This document shows, piece by piece, positions 26,028-33,899 of a DNA stretch of 64,000 nt. The position numbers and the translations under genes are program-made. Each line of letters starts with the position of its first letter. Within the stretch, counting starts at the first letter, position 1. Under the pieces are notes generated by a model. That model was not told the origin of the DNA. It worked only from the letters and a program-made list of their open reading frames with translations, and ran no database searches. Origin of the DNA: Sphingomonas sp. Leaf20 (lineage in GTDB: Bacteria > Pseudomonadota > Alphaproteobacteria > Sphingomonadales > Sphingomonadaceae); NCBI RefSeq assembly GCF_001421535.1, contig NZ_LMKN01000008.1, forward strand, positions 78,855 to 142,854, given 5' to 3'.

Positions 26028-26040
26028 CGTCCTAGAATAA
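26028..26040 (+). promoter_or_regulatory. flaF -10 box TCCTAGAATAAGG
   Basis: TAGAAT 30 bases before the flaF ATG. Its extended form is nearly identical to the flagellin box. Confidence 0.55.
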
Positions 26041-26065
26041 GGGCTTAAGTCCTCGCGGAGTCGTC

Positions 26066-26425
26066 ATGTCGCTCAACGCCTATCACCGCACGCGCACGAT
26101 CACCGAAACGCCGCGCGGTGCGGAACATCGCCTGATGCAGCAGGTCACCGGCGACCTGATGCGCGCGCGCGACGCGCGCCTGTCGGGGATATCGCTGATG
26201 CCCGCGCTGTCGCGCAATCGCGAGGTGTGGAGCGCGCTGTCGAACGCCTGTGCGGCGCGCGGCAACGCGCTGCCCGACCCGCTGCGCGCGTCGATCGTGT
26301 CGCTCGGGCTGTGGGTGGATCGCTATTCGAGCGACGTGGCGGCAGGGCGCGACGGGGTCGACGCGCTGATCGACGTGAACCGCGCGATCATCGAAGGGTT
26401 GCAGGGCAACAACGCGCCCGCCTGA
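26066..26425 (+). CDS. flaF: Flagellar biosynthesis regulator FlaF
   Basis: 119 residues, helical, cytoplasmic. It matches the FlaF family in length and in key blocks: SLNAYHRT...ETPRGAEHRLMQQVTGDLM, LSRNREVWSAL, LRASIVSLGLWVDRYSSDV. In Caulobacter FlaF works opposite FlbT, promoting flagellin translation and secretion; flbT is also in this window. It is a single-gene unit with its own promoter box, divergent from motA. Confidence 0.9.
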   Translation: MSLNAYHRTRTITETPRGAEHRLMQQVTGDLMRARDARLSGISLMPALSRNREVWSALSNACAARGNALPDPLRASIVSLGLWVDRYSSDVAAGRDGVDALIDVNRAIIEGLQGNNAPA

Positions 26426-26475
26426 TGCACCTGACACGCCTGCGCCCCGACCGGCGCGCAGGCGGTCGATCCTAG

Positions 26476-26898
26476 TCAGAGGCTGTTGTTGATCGCGATC
26501 GGCGTCGGCTGTTCGGCATGCGACAGCGCGCCCGTCGCGCGGTAGACCATGCTGCGCCCGCCCGACAACCGCTTGGCCTCGTCGGTGATCGCGCCCATCA
26601 GGTCATCGCACAATGCGATCCGCCGTTCGAGCAGCGCGGCGTTGGTCGCGAGCTTCTGCATCGTCCGTTCGAGCATCGCCGCGGTGGCAGCGCAACCTTC
26701 AGCGTCAGGAGCGGCGGCACCGGCAGACCGCGCCGCGACGAGCCGCACCTGCGCGGCTTCGATCACGCCGACGACCCGCATCTTGGCCGCGACCAGTTCG
26801 CGCGGGACCAGGTCGAAGCCGGGCATGCCCAAGCGGGCATTCTCCTCGTCGAGGATCAGGTCGAGCGACACGAGCGCTGAATTGAGATCGTGGGTCAC
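26476..26898 (-). CDS. flgN: FlgN-like flagellar export chaperone
   Basis: 140 residues, all helical. The N-terminal LNSALVSLDLILDEENARL and the C-terminal RATGALSHAEQPTPIAINNSL follow the FlgN pattern of a long coiled hairpin ending in a short conserved tail. FlgN escorts FlgK and FlgL to the export gate. Last gene of flgI-flgJ-flgN; its start overlaps flgJ by 4 bases. The assignment rests on pattern and context. Confidence 0.75.
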   Translation of the reverse strand: MTHDLNSALVSLDLILDEENARLGMPGFDLVPRELVAAKMRVVGVIEAAQVRLVAARSAGAAAPDAEGCAATAAMLERTMQKLATNAALLERRIALCDDLMGAITDEAKRLSGGRSMVYRATGALSHAEQPTPIAINNSL

Positions 26899-27179
26899 GG
26901 TGCGGATCCTTCCTGAAGCGCGATGATCTGTTTGAGGACCGCGGGCGCGATGCCGATGCTGCCGGTTGCGGCGATCGCGGTGCCGAGCTTTTCCGCCAGC
27001 ACGCCGCGGAACATCTCTTCGCCATGCCCGCCCGAGAATGGGCCGTCGCTCTCGACCGTCGCCATCATCATCTGCGTCATCTGGCCGAGGAACACCGCCT
27101 CGAAACTCTGCGCGGTCTTCGCCGCCTTGAGGTCCGCGACCGCGGTCGCGACGGGATGGGGTGCGACAGCCGGGATCAC
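26895..27179 (-). CDS. flgJ: Rod-binding protein, FlgJ N-terminal domain only
   Basis: 94 residues. It carries the rod-capping motif AQSFEAVFLGQMTQMMMATV and FSGGHGEEMFRGVLAEKLG. Enterobacterial FlgJ has a second, muramidase domain; it is absent here, as in many alphaproteobacteria. A separate lytic transglycosylase encoded after fliJ probably supplies that activity. It overlaps flgI and flgN by 4 bases each. Confidence 0.9.
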   Translation of the reverse strand: MIPAVAPHPVATAVADLKAAKTAQSFEAVFLGQMTQMMMATVESDGPFSGGHGEEMFRGVLAEKLGTAIAATGSIGIAPAVLKQIIALQEGSAP

Positions 27180-28330
27180 TGGACCGAAATCTCCGCCTGA
27201 AGCGCGCCTGCGGACTTGACCGTCTGCAGGATCGTGATGAGATCGCGCGGCGAGACGCCGAGCGTGTTGAGCCCGGCGACGAGCGACTGGAGCGACGCGC
27301 CCTGCACGATCGCGAGCGAGGCCCCGCCGCCGTCGTCGACGCCGATCCGCGTGCGCGGCAGGACCGCGGTCTGTCCCTGCGACAGCGGCGCGGGTTGCGA
27401 CGCGACCGGGGTCTCGCTCACCGTTATGGTCAGCCCGCCTTGCGCGATCGCAACCGGACTGATCCGCACATCGGCGCTCATCACCACCGTACCCGACGCC
27501 TCGTTGATCACGATCCGCGCGGGCTGGTCGACGTCGACGGGCAGGTTCTCGATCTCGCCGAGCAGGTCGACGACGTCGCCGGCGAATCCGCCCGCCGCGG
27601 CGATCTCGACGGTGCCCGGATCGAGGATGTGCGCCGTCCCGGCAAAGCGTCCGTTGATGACCGCGGCGATATGACGCGCGGTCGTGAAATCGGGGTTCTT
27701 GAGCGCGAGCTTGAGGCTGGTCGCGGACCGCAGCGCATAGGGCACCTCGCGCTCGACGATCGCACCGCCCGCGATCCGCGCCGATGTCGACACGCCGCGG
27801 CTGACGCTCGCCCCCGCGCCTTGCGCCTTGAAGCCCGAGACCGCGACGGGACCCTGCGCGACCGCATAGATCGCGCCGTCGAGCGCACGCAGCGACGAGA
27901 CCAGCAACGTCCCGCCCTGAAGGCTGGTGGCGTCGCCGATCGCGGACACCTGGACGTCGATCGTCGACCCCGCGCGCGCGAACGGCGGCATCGTCGCGGT
28001 CACCGACACCGCGGCGACGTTGGCGGGCTTCATCTTGGCATCGCGGACGTTGACGCCCATCCGCTCGAGCATCGCCTGGAGCGTCTCCTCGGTGAACGGC
28101 GCGTTGTTCGTGCGGTCGCCGGTGCCCGGCAGGCCGACGACGAGGCCGTAGCCGACCAGCTGGTTGGTGCGGACGTTCTGGATATCGACGATGTCCTTGA
28201 CCCGCGACGCCGCCGCCGCCGGTGTGGCCACCATGGTCAGCGCCGCCGCCGCCGCTACCGCCAGCGCCGCCGCCAGCGCGGATCCGGCCGACGCGGACAG
28301 GCAGCGGGGCAGCAGCAGGGTACGGAGCAT
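27176..28330 (-). CDS. flgI: Flagellar P-ring protein FlgI
   Basis: 384 residues. Signal peptide ending TPAAAA, then the strongly conserved body: SRVKDIVDIQNVRTNQLVG, GYGLVVGLPGTGD, ERMGVNV, VAAVSVTATMPPFARAGS, LLGEIENLPV and the C-terminal LNTLGVSPRDLITILQTVKSAGAL. It forms the periplasmic ring around the rod. ATG 28330 is preferred over an in-frame start 54 bases upstream, because that one lies upstream of the TATAAG box. Confidence 0.97.
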   Translation of the reverse strand: MLRTLLLPRCLSASAGSALAAALAVAAAAALTMVATPAAAASRVKDIVDIQNVRTNQLVGYGLVVGLPGTGDRTNNAPFTEETLQAMLERMGVNVRDAKMKPANVAAVSVTATMPPFARAGSTIDVQVSAIGDATSLQGGTLLVSSLRALDGAIYAVAQGPVAVSGFKAQGAGASVSRGVSTSARIAGGAIVEREVPYALRSATSLKLALKNPDFTTARHIAAVINGRFAGTAHILDPGTVEIAAAGGFAGDVVDLLGEIENLPVDVDQPARIVINEASGTVVMSADVRISPVAIAQGGLTITVSETPVASQPAPLSQGQTAVLPRTRIGVDDGGGASLAIVQGASLQSLVAGLNTLGVSPRDLITILQTVKSAGALQAEISVQ

Positions 28331-28364
28331 GCAGGCGGACCTCGCGAAGGTTTGAACTCTCCCT

Positions 28365-28380
28365 GCCTTATAGGATAGGC
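28365..28380. promoter_or_regulatory. flgI/fliX intergenic -10 element
   Basis: GCCTTATAGGATAGGC, a near-palindrome. On the minus strand it reads CCTATAAGG toward flgI; on the plus strand TATAGGAT faces fliX, 31 bases away. It fits the recurrent box with less perfect symmetry. Confidence 0.45.
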
Positions 28381-28410
28381 TCACCGGATACGGGTCGGGC
28401 GGGGCATGAA

Positions 28411-28851
28411 ATGAGGATCGACACGCTGCCAGCCTTGCTACGCGCCGCGTTGCAGGCGAACCTCGCGCTCCCCGTCGCCGGGGCGGGCACGGATGCGCGC
28501 CGTTTCGACGTGGGAGCGACGGGCGACGGCGCGGCGGAGGCGGGCGCGCGGCCCGTCGCGTCGATCGCGCAGCCCGCGACCTCGGTGCAGATGCTGGTCG
28601 CGCTCGCGGCGATCGATCCCGCGGTCGAGCGGCGGCGCAAGCAGGCGGTCGAGGCGGAGCGCGGGCTGACGTTGCTCGACCGGCTCGACCGCGAGGTCGC
28701 GGCCGGTGCGCCGCCCGCAGAGGCGCTCGAGGCGCTTGCCGACTGGACGCGCGGTTTCACGCTGCCCGACGATCCGCAGCTGGCCGAGATCGCCCGCGCG
28801 GTCGACCTGCGCGTTCGCGTCGAGCTCGCGCGGCACGACCTGATCGCCTGA
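28411..28851 (+). CDS. fliX: Flagellar assembly regulator FliX
   Basis: 146 residues, close to the family length. A variable Gly/Ala linker follows an N-terminal start of the MRIDTLP type, and the conserved C-terminal helices are clear: SVQMLVALAAIDPAVERRRK, GLTLLDRLDREVAAG, LEALADWTRG, DDPQLAEIARAVDLRVRVEL. In Caulobacter FliX couples assembly of early basal-body parts to FlbD activity. FlbD is encoded here too but with a damaged ATPase, so what FliX controls is an open question. Confidence 0.85.
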   Translation: MRIDTLPALLRAALQANLALPVAGAGTDARRFDVGATGDGAAEAGARPVASIAQPATSVQMLVALAAIDPAVERRRKQAVEAERGLTLLDRLDREVAAGAPPAEALEALADWTRGFTLPDDPQLAEIARAVDLRVRVELARHDLIA

Positions 28852-28862
28852 TCGCCTGACCG

Positions 28863-29924
28863 CTATGATCGCGCCTTGGCGATCCGCATGACATAGCCGA
28901 TGATCTCCGCGACCGCGGCGTAATGTTCGGCGGGGATCGGGTGTTCGATCTCGACCGCGGCATAGAGCGCGCGCGCGAGCGGGCGGTTCTCGACGATCGG
29001 CACGCCGGCCTTGGTCGCGATCTCGCGGATGCGCAGCGCGACCGCATCGACGCCCTTGGCGACGACGACCGGCGCGCCCATCCGGCCGTGGTCATAGCTC
29101 AGCGCGATCGCATAATGCGTGGGGTTGGTGATGATCACGCTTGCGGTCGGCACCGCGCTCATCATCCGGCGCCGCGCGCGCTGCATCGCGATCTGGCGGA
29201 TCTTCGCCTTGATCTTCGGATCGCCCTCGCTGTCCTTATACTCGTCCTTGAGCTCCTGCAGCGACATCTTGAGCTTGTTGAACCAGCTGCGGCGCTGATA
29301 GATCAGGTCGAACAGCGCCAGCGCGATGACGGGGATCGCGACGCTCTTGACGAGGATCACGACCAGCCCGCCGGCGACGGTGCCGAGCTCGGCCGGATCG
29401 ATCCCGACCAGCGTATCGAGCGCGGCGGCGTGCGGCCGCAGCACCGCGACGGCGATCGCCACGATTACCGCAAGTTTGGCGAGCGTCTTGGCGAATTCGA
29501 TCAGCGCGCGCGTGCCGAATATCCGTTTGGCGCCCGATATCGGGGAGATCTTGGCGAATTTGGGGGCGACGCGCGACCAGGACAGGCTCAGGCGTCCCTG
29601 AGCCAGACCGCCGAGCAGCGCGAACGCGACCAGCACCGCGAACAGGGGCGCGAACACCACCACGAGCTGCGCGAGCAGCCCGGTCGCGAGTCCTTGCGCG
29701 CCGTGCGGATCGATGCGGAAATCGTCCGCGCGACCCCAGAGCCGGACGAGCATCGTCGCGAGCCGCGCAAAGCTGTGCACGCCGATCCCGCCGAGCACGA
29801 GCAGCAGCGCGGCGAAGATCGCCGCATGGCGCATCTCGGGCGCGCTCGGCGTATCGCCCTTCCTGCGCGCGTCGGCGAGCCGCTTTTCGGTCGGGTCATG
29901 CGTCTTCTGGTCCTTGTCGGCCAT
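28863..29924 (-). CDS. flhB: Flagellar export switch protein FlhB
   Basis: 353 residues. Four transmembrane helices, then the cytoplasmic autocleavage domain with the NPTH site (SVIITNPTHYAIALSYD) and the PVVVAKGVDAVALRIREIA segment. It changes export from rod/hook to filament substrates. Last gene of flgC-fliE-fliQ-fliR-flhB; 3 bases from fliR. Confidence 0.97.
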   Translation of the reverse strand: MADKDQKTHDPTEKRLADARRKGDTPSAPEMRHAAIFAALLLVLGGIGVHSFARLATMLVRLWGRADDFRIDPHGAQGLATGLLAQLVVVFAPLFAVLVAFALLGGLAQGRLSLSWSRVAPKFAKISPISGAKRIFGTRALIEFAKTLAKLAVIVAIAVAVLRPHAAALDTLVGIDPAELGTVAGGLVVILVKSVAIPVIALALFDLIYQRRSWFNKLKMSLQELKDEYKDSEGDPKIKAKIRQIAMQRARRRMMSAVPTASVIITNPTHYAIALSYDHGRMGAPVVVAKGVDAVALRIREIATKAGVPIVENRPLARALYAAVEIEHPIPAEHYAAVAEIIGYVMRIAKARS

Positions 29925-29927
29925 CGC

Positions 29928-30704
29928 TCACCCCCAGCCCGTGTGGATCCACTGCGCCATCGCGCCGGCGAACCCCGTCAGCATCGCGCCGATGAGCGTC
30001 GTGAACACCGCGAGCCCGAACAGCAGGTTGATCGGTTGCGCGACGAAGAAGACCTGGATCGCGGGCGCGAGGCGCGCGGCAAGCCCCAGCGCGACGTTGA
30101 AGACGATCCCGTAGACGATCATCGGCGCGGCCAGGGCCACCGCGAGCGTCAGCGACCGGCCCGCGGTCGCCACCGCCAGCGCGGCGAAATCGCCGACGCG
30201 CGGCATCCCGCCGATCGGGAAGGTCACGTAGGATCGCACCAGCGCACCGATCCACAGATGATGCACGAGCAACGCCATGCACACGACGCTGGCGGCGACG
30301 CCGACCAGCTTCGACAGGACGCTGGCCTGCCCACCCTGCGCGGCGTCGGCGACGATCGCCGAGGTCAGGCCGATCTGCAGGCTGACGATCGAACCCGCGG
30401 TGGCCATCGCCATGAACATGATCCGGACGAGCGCGCCGAGCCCCAGCCCGGTGGCGAGCTCGAGGACGACGAGGCCGAGGATGCTCGCGGGACCGCTGCC
30501 GGGGAGGGCCTGCGTGGCACGTGCCACGGGCAGCGCCGCGGGCGACAGCAGGCCCCAGAGCCCCAAAGTCATCCCGAACGCGATCATCAGCCGGATCCGT
30601 CCGGGGATCGCGTCTTCGGAAAACACCGGCAACAGCATCAGCACAGCCCCGATGCGCGCGAACAGCAGCAGGAACGCGGTCGCCTCGACGGGAAGCGCGT
30701 CCAC
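29928..30704 (-). CDS. fliR: Flagellar export gate protein FliR
   Basis: 258 residues with six hydrophobic helices (LLLFARIGAVLMLLPVF at the start, FLLVLGGIG-type helices later). The conserved IPGRIRLMIAFGM and the FVAQPINLLFGLAVF helix are visible. It forms the gate core with FliP and FliQ. It is 6 bases from fliQ and 3 from flhB. Confidence 0.95.
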   Translation of the reverse strand: MDALPVEATAFLLLFARIGAVLMLLPVFSEDAIPGRIRLMIAFGMTLGLWGLLSPAALPVARATQALPGSGPASILGLVVLELATGLGLGALVRIMFMAMATAGSIVSLQIGLTSAIVADAAQGGQASVLSKLVGVAASVVCMALLVHHLWIGALVRSYVTFPIGGMPRVGDFAALAVATAGRSLTLAVALAAPMIVYGIVFNVALGLAARLAPAIQVFFVAQPINLLFGLAVFTTLIGAMLTGFAGAMAQWIHTGWG

Positions 30705-30710
30705 GTGCGA

Positions 30711-30974
30711 TCAGCCCGCGACGATGCGATCGGCGACGACCGCGGTGAAGTTCGCGAGCGCATGGCCGATCATCGGCAGCGTCACCAACAGGGCGATTCC
30801 CGCCGCGACGAGCTTGGGGACGAACGTCAGCGTCTGTTCCTGGATCTGCGTCAGCGCCTGGAACAGGCTGACCGCGACGCCGACGATCATCGACACGAGC
30901 AGCAGCGGACCGCAGATCGTCAGCAGCAGCATCATGCCCGCACGGGCGATGTCGATCGCGGCCGCGGGGGTCAT
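30711..30974 (-). CDS. fliQ: Flagellar export gate protein FliQ
   Basis: 87 residues, two transmembrane helices, standard length. The GVAVSLFQALTQIQEQTLTFVPK signature of FliQ spans the loop. It lies 1 base after fliE and 6 before fliR. Confidence 0.95.
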   Translation of the reverse strand: MTPAAAIDIARAGMMLLLTICGPLLLVSMIVGVAVSLFQALTQIQEQTLTFVPKLVAAGIALLVTLPMIGHALANFTAVVADRIVAG

Positions 30975-30975
30975 G

Positions 30976-31308
30976 TCAGATCTGCAGCCGCATGATGTCG
31001 GTATAGGCGCTGACCATCCGGTCGCGGACCGCGACGACGGTGTCGAGCGCGGTTTCGGCCGCCCCCATCGCGGTCACGACATCGATCAGGTCGCCCTTGC
31101 CAGCGACCTGCCTGGCGCTCGCCGTCTCGGCGGTGCGCAGCGCACCCGCGGCATCGCCGACAAGCTGTTCGACCATGCCGCCGAACCCGTCGCCGGGCTG
31201 CGTTCTGCCCGTGGCGCCCGTCTTGCCGAGCCCGCCCGGCGCCGTGTCCGCGCCGACACCCAGCGCGCGACCATAAGCGGTCATCGCGTCCAATGCTCCG
31301 ATAGACAT
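30976..31308 (-). CDS. fliE: Hook-basal body protein FliE
   Basis: 110 residues. The conserved C-terminal half is clear: MVEQLVGDAAGALRTAE, KGDLIDVVTAMGAAETALDTVVAVRDRMVSAYTDIMR. FliE joins the MS ring to the rod. It lies 9 bases after flgC, the usual flgC-fliE order. Confidence 0.95.
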   Translation of the reverse strand: MSIGALDAMTAYGRALGVGADTAPGGLGKTGATGRTQPGDGFGGMVEQLVGDAAGALRTAETASARQVAGKGDLIDVVTAMGAAETALDTVVAVRDRMVSAYTDIMRLQI

Positions 31309-31317
31309 CGCGTTTCC

Positions 31318-31725
31318 TTATTTCAGCAGGTCGATGGTGCGCATCGTCAGCCCCTTGGCGGCCTCGATCGCGTTGAGATTGGCCTCGTACGAGCGTTGTG
31401 CCGCCTTCATGTCGGCGGCCTCGACGAGCGTGTTCACATTGGGGGTCAGTACATAGCCCGTCGCGTCGGCGGCCGGGTTGCCCGGCTGGTAGCTGCGCGT
31501 GAAGGCGGTCTTGTCGGTGTCGATCGTCTGGACCTTGACCCCCGTCGCGCCGGTGACGCGGTCGACCGCGGTGCGGAAGCTCGCGACCTTGCGCCGATAG
31601 GGATCGCCGCCCGCGGTCGCCGCGACCGAATCCGCATTGGCGAGATTCTCCGCGATCACCCGCATCCGCATCGCCTGCGCCTTCAGCCCCGATGCGGACA
31701 CCCGCAACGACGTATCGAGATCCAT
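31318..31725 (-). CDS. flgC: Flagellar proximal rod protein FlgC
   Basis: 135 residues. RVSASGLKAQAMRMRVIAENLANADS at the N-terminus and the C-terminal NTLVEAADMKAAQRSYEANLNAIEAAK helix are diagnostic. Start chosen at the MDLDTS methionine with AGGGA nine bases upstream; ATGs at 31731 and 31734 are also possible. Unusually, flgB is not adjacent but 14 kb away after a 941-residue gene. The TATGAT box is 56 bases upstream. Confidence 0.95.
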   Translation of the reverse strand: MDLDTSLRVSASGLKAQAMRMRVIAENLANADSVAATAGGDPYRRKVASFRTAVDRVTGATGVKVQTIDTDKTAFTRSYQPGNPAADATGYVLTPNVNTLVEAADMKAAQRSYEANLNAIEAAKGLTMRTIDLLK

Positions 31726-31777
31726 GCTCATCATTCCCTGGGGCAAGGCCGGCTCGGGCGCGGCGTCTGCGTTCGGT

Positions 31778-31788
31778 GTCATCATAGG
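31778..31788 (-). promoter_or_regulatory. flgC operon -10 box CCTATGATGAC
   Basis: TATGAT on the minus strand, directly next to the palindrome at 31787. Distance to flgC is 56 bases. Confidence 0.45.
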
Positions 31789-31799
31789 CAGAACTTGCC
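31787..31799. promoter_or_regulatory. ftr-like palindrome GGCAGAACTTGCC
   Basis: 13-bp palindrome with one central break, abutting the flgC box. Two weaker relatives follow in the same gap (GGCATTTTCTTCC at 31817 and GGCAATATTTTCC at 31868). Confidence 0.5.
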
Positions 31800-31867
31800 G
31801 CCCCCGGTCGCCACCCGGCATTTTCTTCCGGGTCGGGCAAACGGGAAACCCGGTCGGCACCGCACCC

Positions 31868-31890
31868 GGCAATATTTTCCTATCATGGGG
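31868..31890 (+). promoter_or_regulatory. fliN2 promoter: ftr-like half site plus TATCAT box
   Basis: GGCAATATTTTCC is followed at once by TATCATGGGG; TATCAT lies 27 bases before the fliN-like ATG. The palindrome occupies what would be the -35 to -15 region. Confidence 0.45.
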
Positions 31891-31907
31891 GCAGGAGGAG
31901 CCACCCC

Positions 31908-32144
31908 ATGTCCGTGCTCGAAGATATCCAGATCGAGATCTCGATCGTGCTGGGATCCGCCAATGTGCCGATCCGCCAGATCCTGAACATGAGCCGCGGT
32001 GCGATGATCCCGCTCGATTGCGGGCATGACGAGCCGACGCAGGTCTTCGTCAACGGCAAGGCGGTCGCCAAGGGCAAGATCTACGTCAACGAGGACATGA
32101 TGTCGCTCGAGGTGACCGAAGTCCTGCGGAGCGGGCGCGCGTGA
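31908..32144 (+). CDS. Short FliN-like (SpoA domain) protein
   Basis: 78 residues, a bare SpoA domain: IEISIVLGSANVPIRQILNMSRGAMIPLDCG, VFVNGKAVAKGKIYVNEDMMSLEVTEV. It is a second FliN: the other, 144 residues, follows fliF. Here the length lacks the N-terminal region that binds FliH, so it may replace FliN in part of the C ring or serve another SpoA partner. It begins fliN2-fliO-fliP, with its stop inside the fliO start. Confidence 0.9.
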   Translation: MSVLEDIQIEISIVLGSANVPIRQILNMSRGAMIPLDCGHDEPTQVFVNGKAVAKGKIYVNEDMMSLEVTEVLRSGRA

Positions 32145-32464
32145 TGGACATCGTCGCGATGCTGCGCACGCTGGGCGGGCTGGGGGTCGTTCTCGGGTTG
32201 CTCGCGGGCGCGTTGTGGGCGGTGCGTCGGTACGACGTCGCGCTGCCCGGCCGGATCGGGCGTGCGGCGTCCGACCGCCGCCTCGCGCTGGTCGAACGCA
32301 TCCAGATCGACGCCAAGCGCTCGCTCGTTCTCGTGCGGCGCGACGGGTGCGAGCATCTGTTCGTCCTGCTGCCCGATCGCGTCGCGGTGCTCGAGACCGG
32401 CATCGTCCGCGAGGCCGCGACGCCGTTCGGGGCGATGCTCGAAACGGTGACGGCCGATGCGTAA
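32144..32464 (+). CDS. fliO: Flagellar export protein FliO
   Basis: 106 residues. One N-terminal transmembrane helix (TLGGLGVVLGLLAGALWAV) followed by a small cytoplasmic barrel (ALVERIQIDAKRSLVLVRRDGCEHLFVLLPDRVAVLETG). FliO helps FliP form its ring. ATG overlaps the previous stop (TGATG); the 3' end overlaps fliP by 8 bases. Confidence 0.88.
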   Translation: MDIVAMLRTLGGLGVVLGLLAGALWAVRRYDVALPGRIGRAASDRRLALVERIQIDAKRSLVLVRRDGCEHLFVLLPDRVAVLETGIVREAATPFGAMLETVTADA

Positions 32465-33182
32465 GGTGCGGCTGGCCGCGCTCGGCCTTGTCCTCCTCTG
32501 CACGCCGAGCGCGGCACTCGCGCAGACGGCACTCCCGTCTCTCGGCGACGGACCGATGTCCGCGCGCGCGATCCAGCTGGTGCTGATGCTCACCGTGCTC
32601 AGCCTTGCGCCGGGCATATTGATGACGGTGACGTCGTTCACGCGGATCGTCGTCGCGCTGTCGCTGTTGCGCAGCGGGCTCGGCGCGCAGGGCGTGCCGC
32701 CCAACCCCGTGATCATCAGCCTCGCGCTGTTCCTGTCGATGTTCGTGATGGCGCCGACCTTCGAGACCGCGTGGGAACAGGGCGTAAAGCCCTACACCGC
32801 GGGCAGGATCGCCGAGCCGCAGGCGTTCGCGCGGACCGCCGAGCCGTTCCGCGTCTTCATGCTCGGGCAGGTCCGCGACGACGATCTCGCGTTGTTCCGC
32901 CGGCTGGGCAAGACCGCCCCGGGCCCGCGCGCGCAGACCGCGCTCTCGACGCTGGTCCCCGCGTTCATGATCTCCGAACTGCGCCGCGCGTTCGAGATCG
33001 GCTTCCTGCTTCTGCTGCCGTTTCTCGTCATCGATCTGGCGGTCGCGGCGGTGTTGATGGCGATGGGGATGATGATGCTGCCGCCGCCGACGATATCGCT
33101 GCCGATGAAGATCATCTTCTTCGTGCTGGTCGATGGCTGGGCGCTGGTCTGCGGCTCGCTGGTGCGCAGTTTCGCGGGGTAG
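32457..33182 (+). CDS. fliP: Flagellar export gate protein FliP
   Basis: 241 residues with a cleavable signal peptide (LAALGLVLLCTPSAALAQ) and four membrane helices. Signature stretches: LTVLSLAPGILMTVTSFTRIVVALSLLRSGLG and PAFMISELRRAFEIGFLLLLPFLVIDLAVA. It forms the gate pore with FliQ and FliR. Last of fliN2-fliO-fliP; converges on flgD. Confidence 0.97.
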   Translation: MRKVRLAALGLVLLCTPSAALAQTALPSLGDGPMSARAIQLVLMLTVLSLAPGILMTVTSFTRIVVALSLLRSGLGAQGVPPNPVIISLALFLSMFVMAPTFETAWEQGVKPYTAGRIAEPQAFARTAEPFRVFMLGQVRDDDLALFRRLGKTAPGPRAQTALSTLVPAFMISELRRAFEIGFLLLLPFLVIDLAVAAVLMAMGMMMLPPPTISLPMKIIFFVLVDGWALVCGSLVRSFAG

Positions 33183-33231
33183 CGGCGCGCGAGCGCCCCG
33201 CCGTCCCGCCCGTCGTTAACCCCGCCCGCTT

Positions 33232-33888
33232 TTACCCGGCGGCGTGGAGCTTGGTGAGCAGCCCGATCGGGATCTGCGCACCGTTGACGCCAAGCGTCAG
33301 ATTGCCGTTCGCCGCAACGACTTCGCTGATCGTGCCGCTCGTCGTGACCGACACGGGGACGCTTGCGCCGCTCGCATCGACTCCCGCGATCGACAGCGAA
33401 TAGGGGCCGTCGGGCGCGGTCGATCCGCCTGCCGACGCGCCGTTCCACGACAGCGTCCCGCTGGTCGCGGGGTCGAGCGCCATCGTCGCGACGGTCTTGC
33501 CCGATCCATCGGTGATCGTCGCGGTGAGCGACGAGACGGGGCGTGCGGCACTGTACGTCCAGTTCGCACCCGTCTCCGCGGTCAGCCCGGCGACGGCGGT
33601 ATCGAACTGTCCGACCTGGCCGATGAACCCCGATGCCTGCGCCATGTTCTGCGTCGTCAGCTGCGCGAGGATCTCGTTGAGCTTGCTGGTCTGCTGGATC
33701 GTCTGCTCGACCTGCGAGAATTGCGCGAGCTGCGCTGTGTATTCGGTCGAATCCATCGGCTTGAGCGGATCCTGGTTCTGCATCTGCGTCGTCAGCAGTT
33801 TCAGGAACATGCTGTAATCGGCAGAGGCGCCGCCCAGCGTCGGCCGGGTGGCGGCCGCGCCGAGCGCGGATGTCGGTGAAAGGCTCAT
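33232..33888 (-). CDS. flgD: Hook scaffolding protein FlgD
   Basis: 218 residues. The N-terminal hook-cap signature is present (YSMFLKLLTTQMQNQDPLKPMDSTEYTAQLAQFSQVEQ), then a Tudor/FnIII-like body (ATITDGSGKTVATM, GPYSLSIAGVD). It caps the growing hook. Follows fliK by 11 bases, the classic fliK-flgD order. Confidence 0.95.
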   Translation of the reverse strand: MSLSPTSALGAAATRPTLGGASADYSMFLKLLTTQMQNQDPLKPMDSTEYTAQLAQFSQVEQTIQQTSKLNEILAQLTTQNMAQASGFIGQVGQFDTAVAGLTAETGANWTYSAARPVSSLTATITDGSGKTVATMALDPATSGTLSWNGASAGGSTAPDGPYSLSIAGVDASGASVPVSVTTSGTISEVVAANGNLTLGVNGAQIPIGLLTKLHAAG

Positions 33889-33899
33889 GATCGGGGTCC

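Noticed and set aside
30505..30525. TGGCAC in fliR as a sigma-54 promoter
   Set aside because: It is inside coding sequence and no TTGC follows at the right spacing; it is part of a GTGGCACGTGCCAC palindrome by chance.
28923..30995. 690-residue plus-strand frame opposite flhB, fliR and fliQ
   Set aside because: Opposite three certain export genes; composition typical of antisense shadows.
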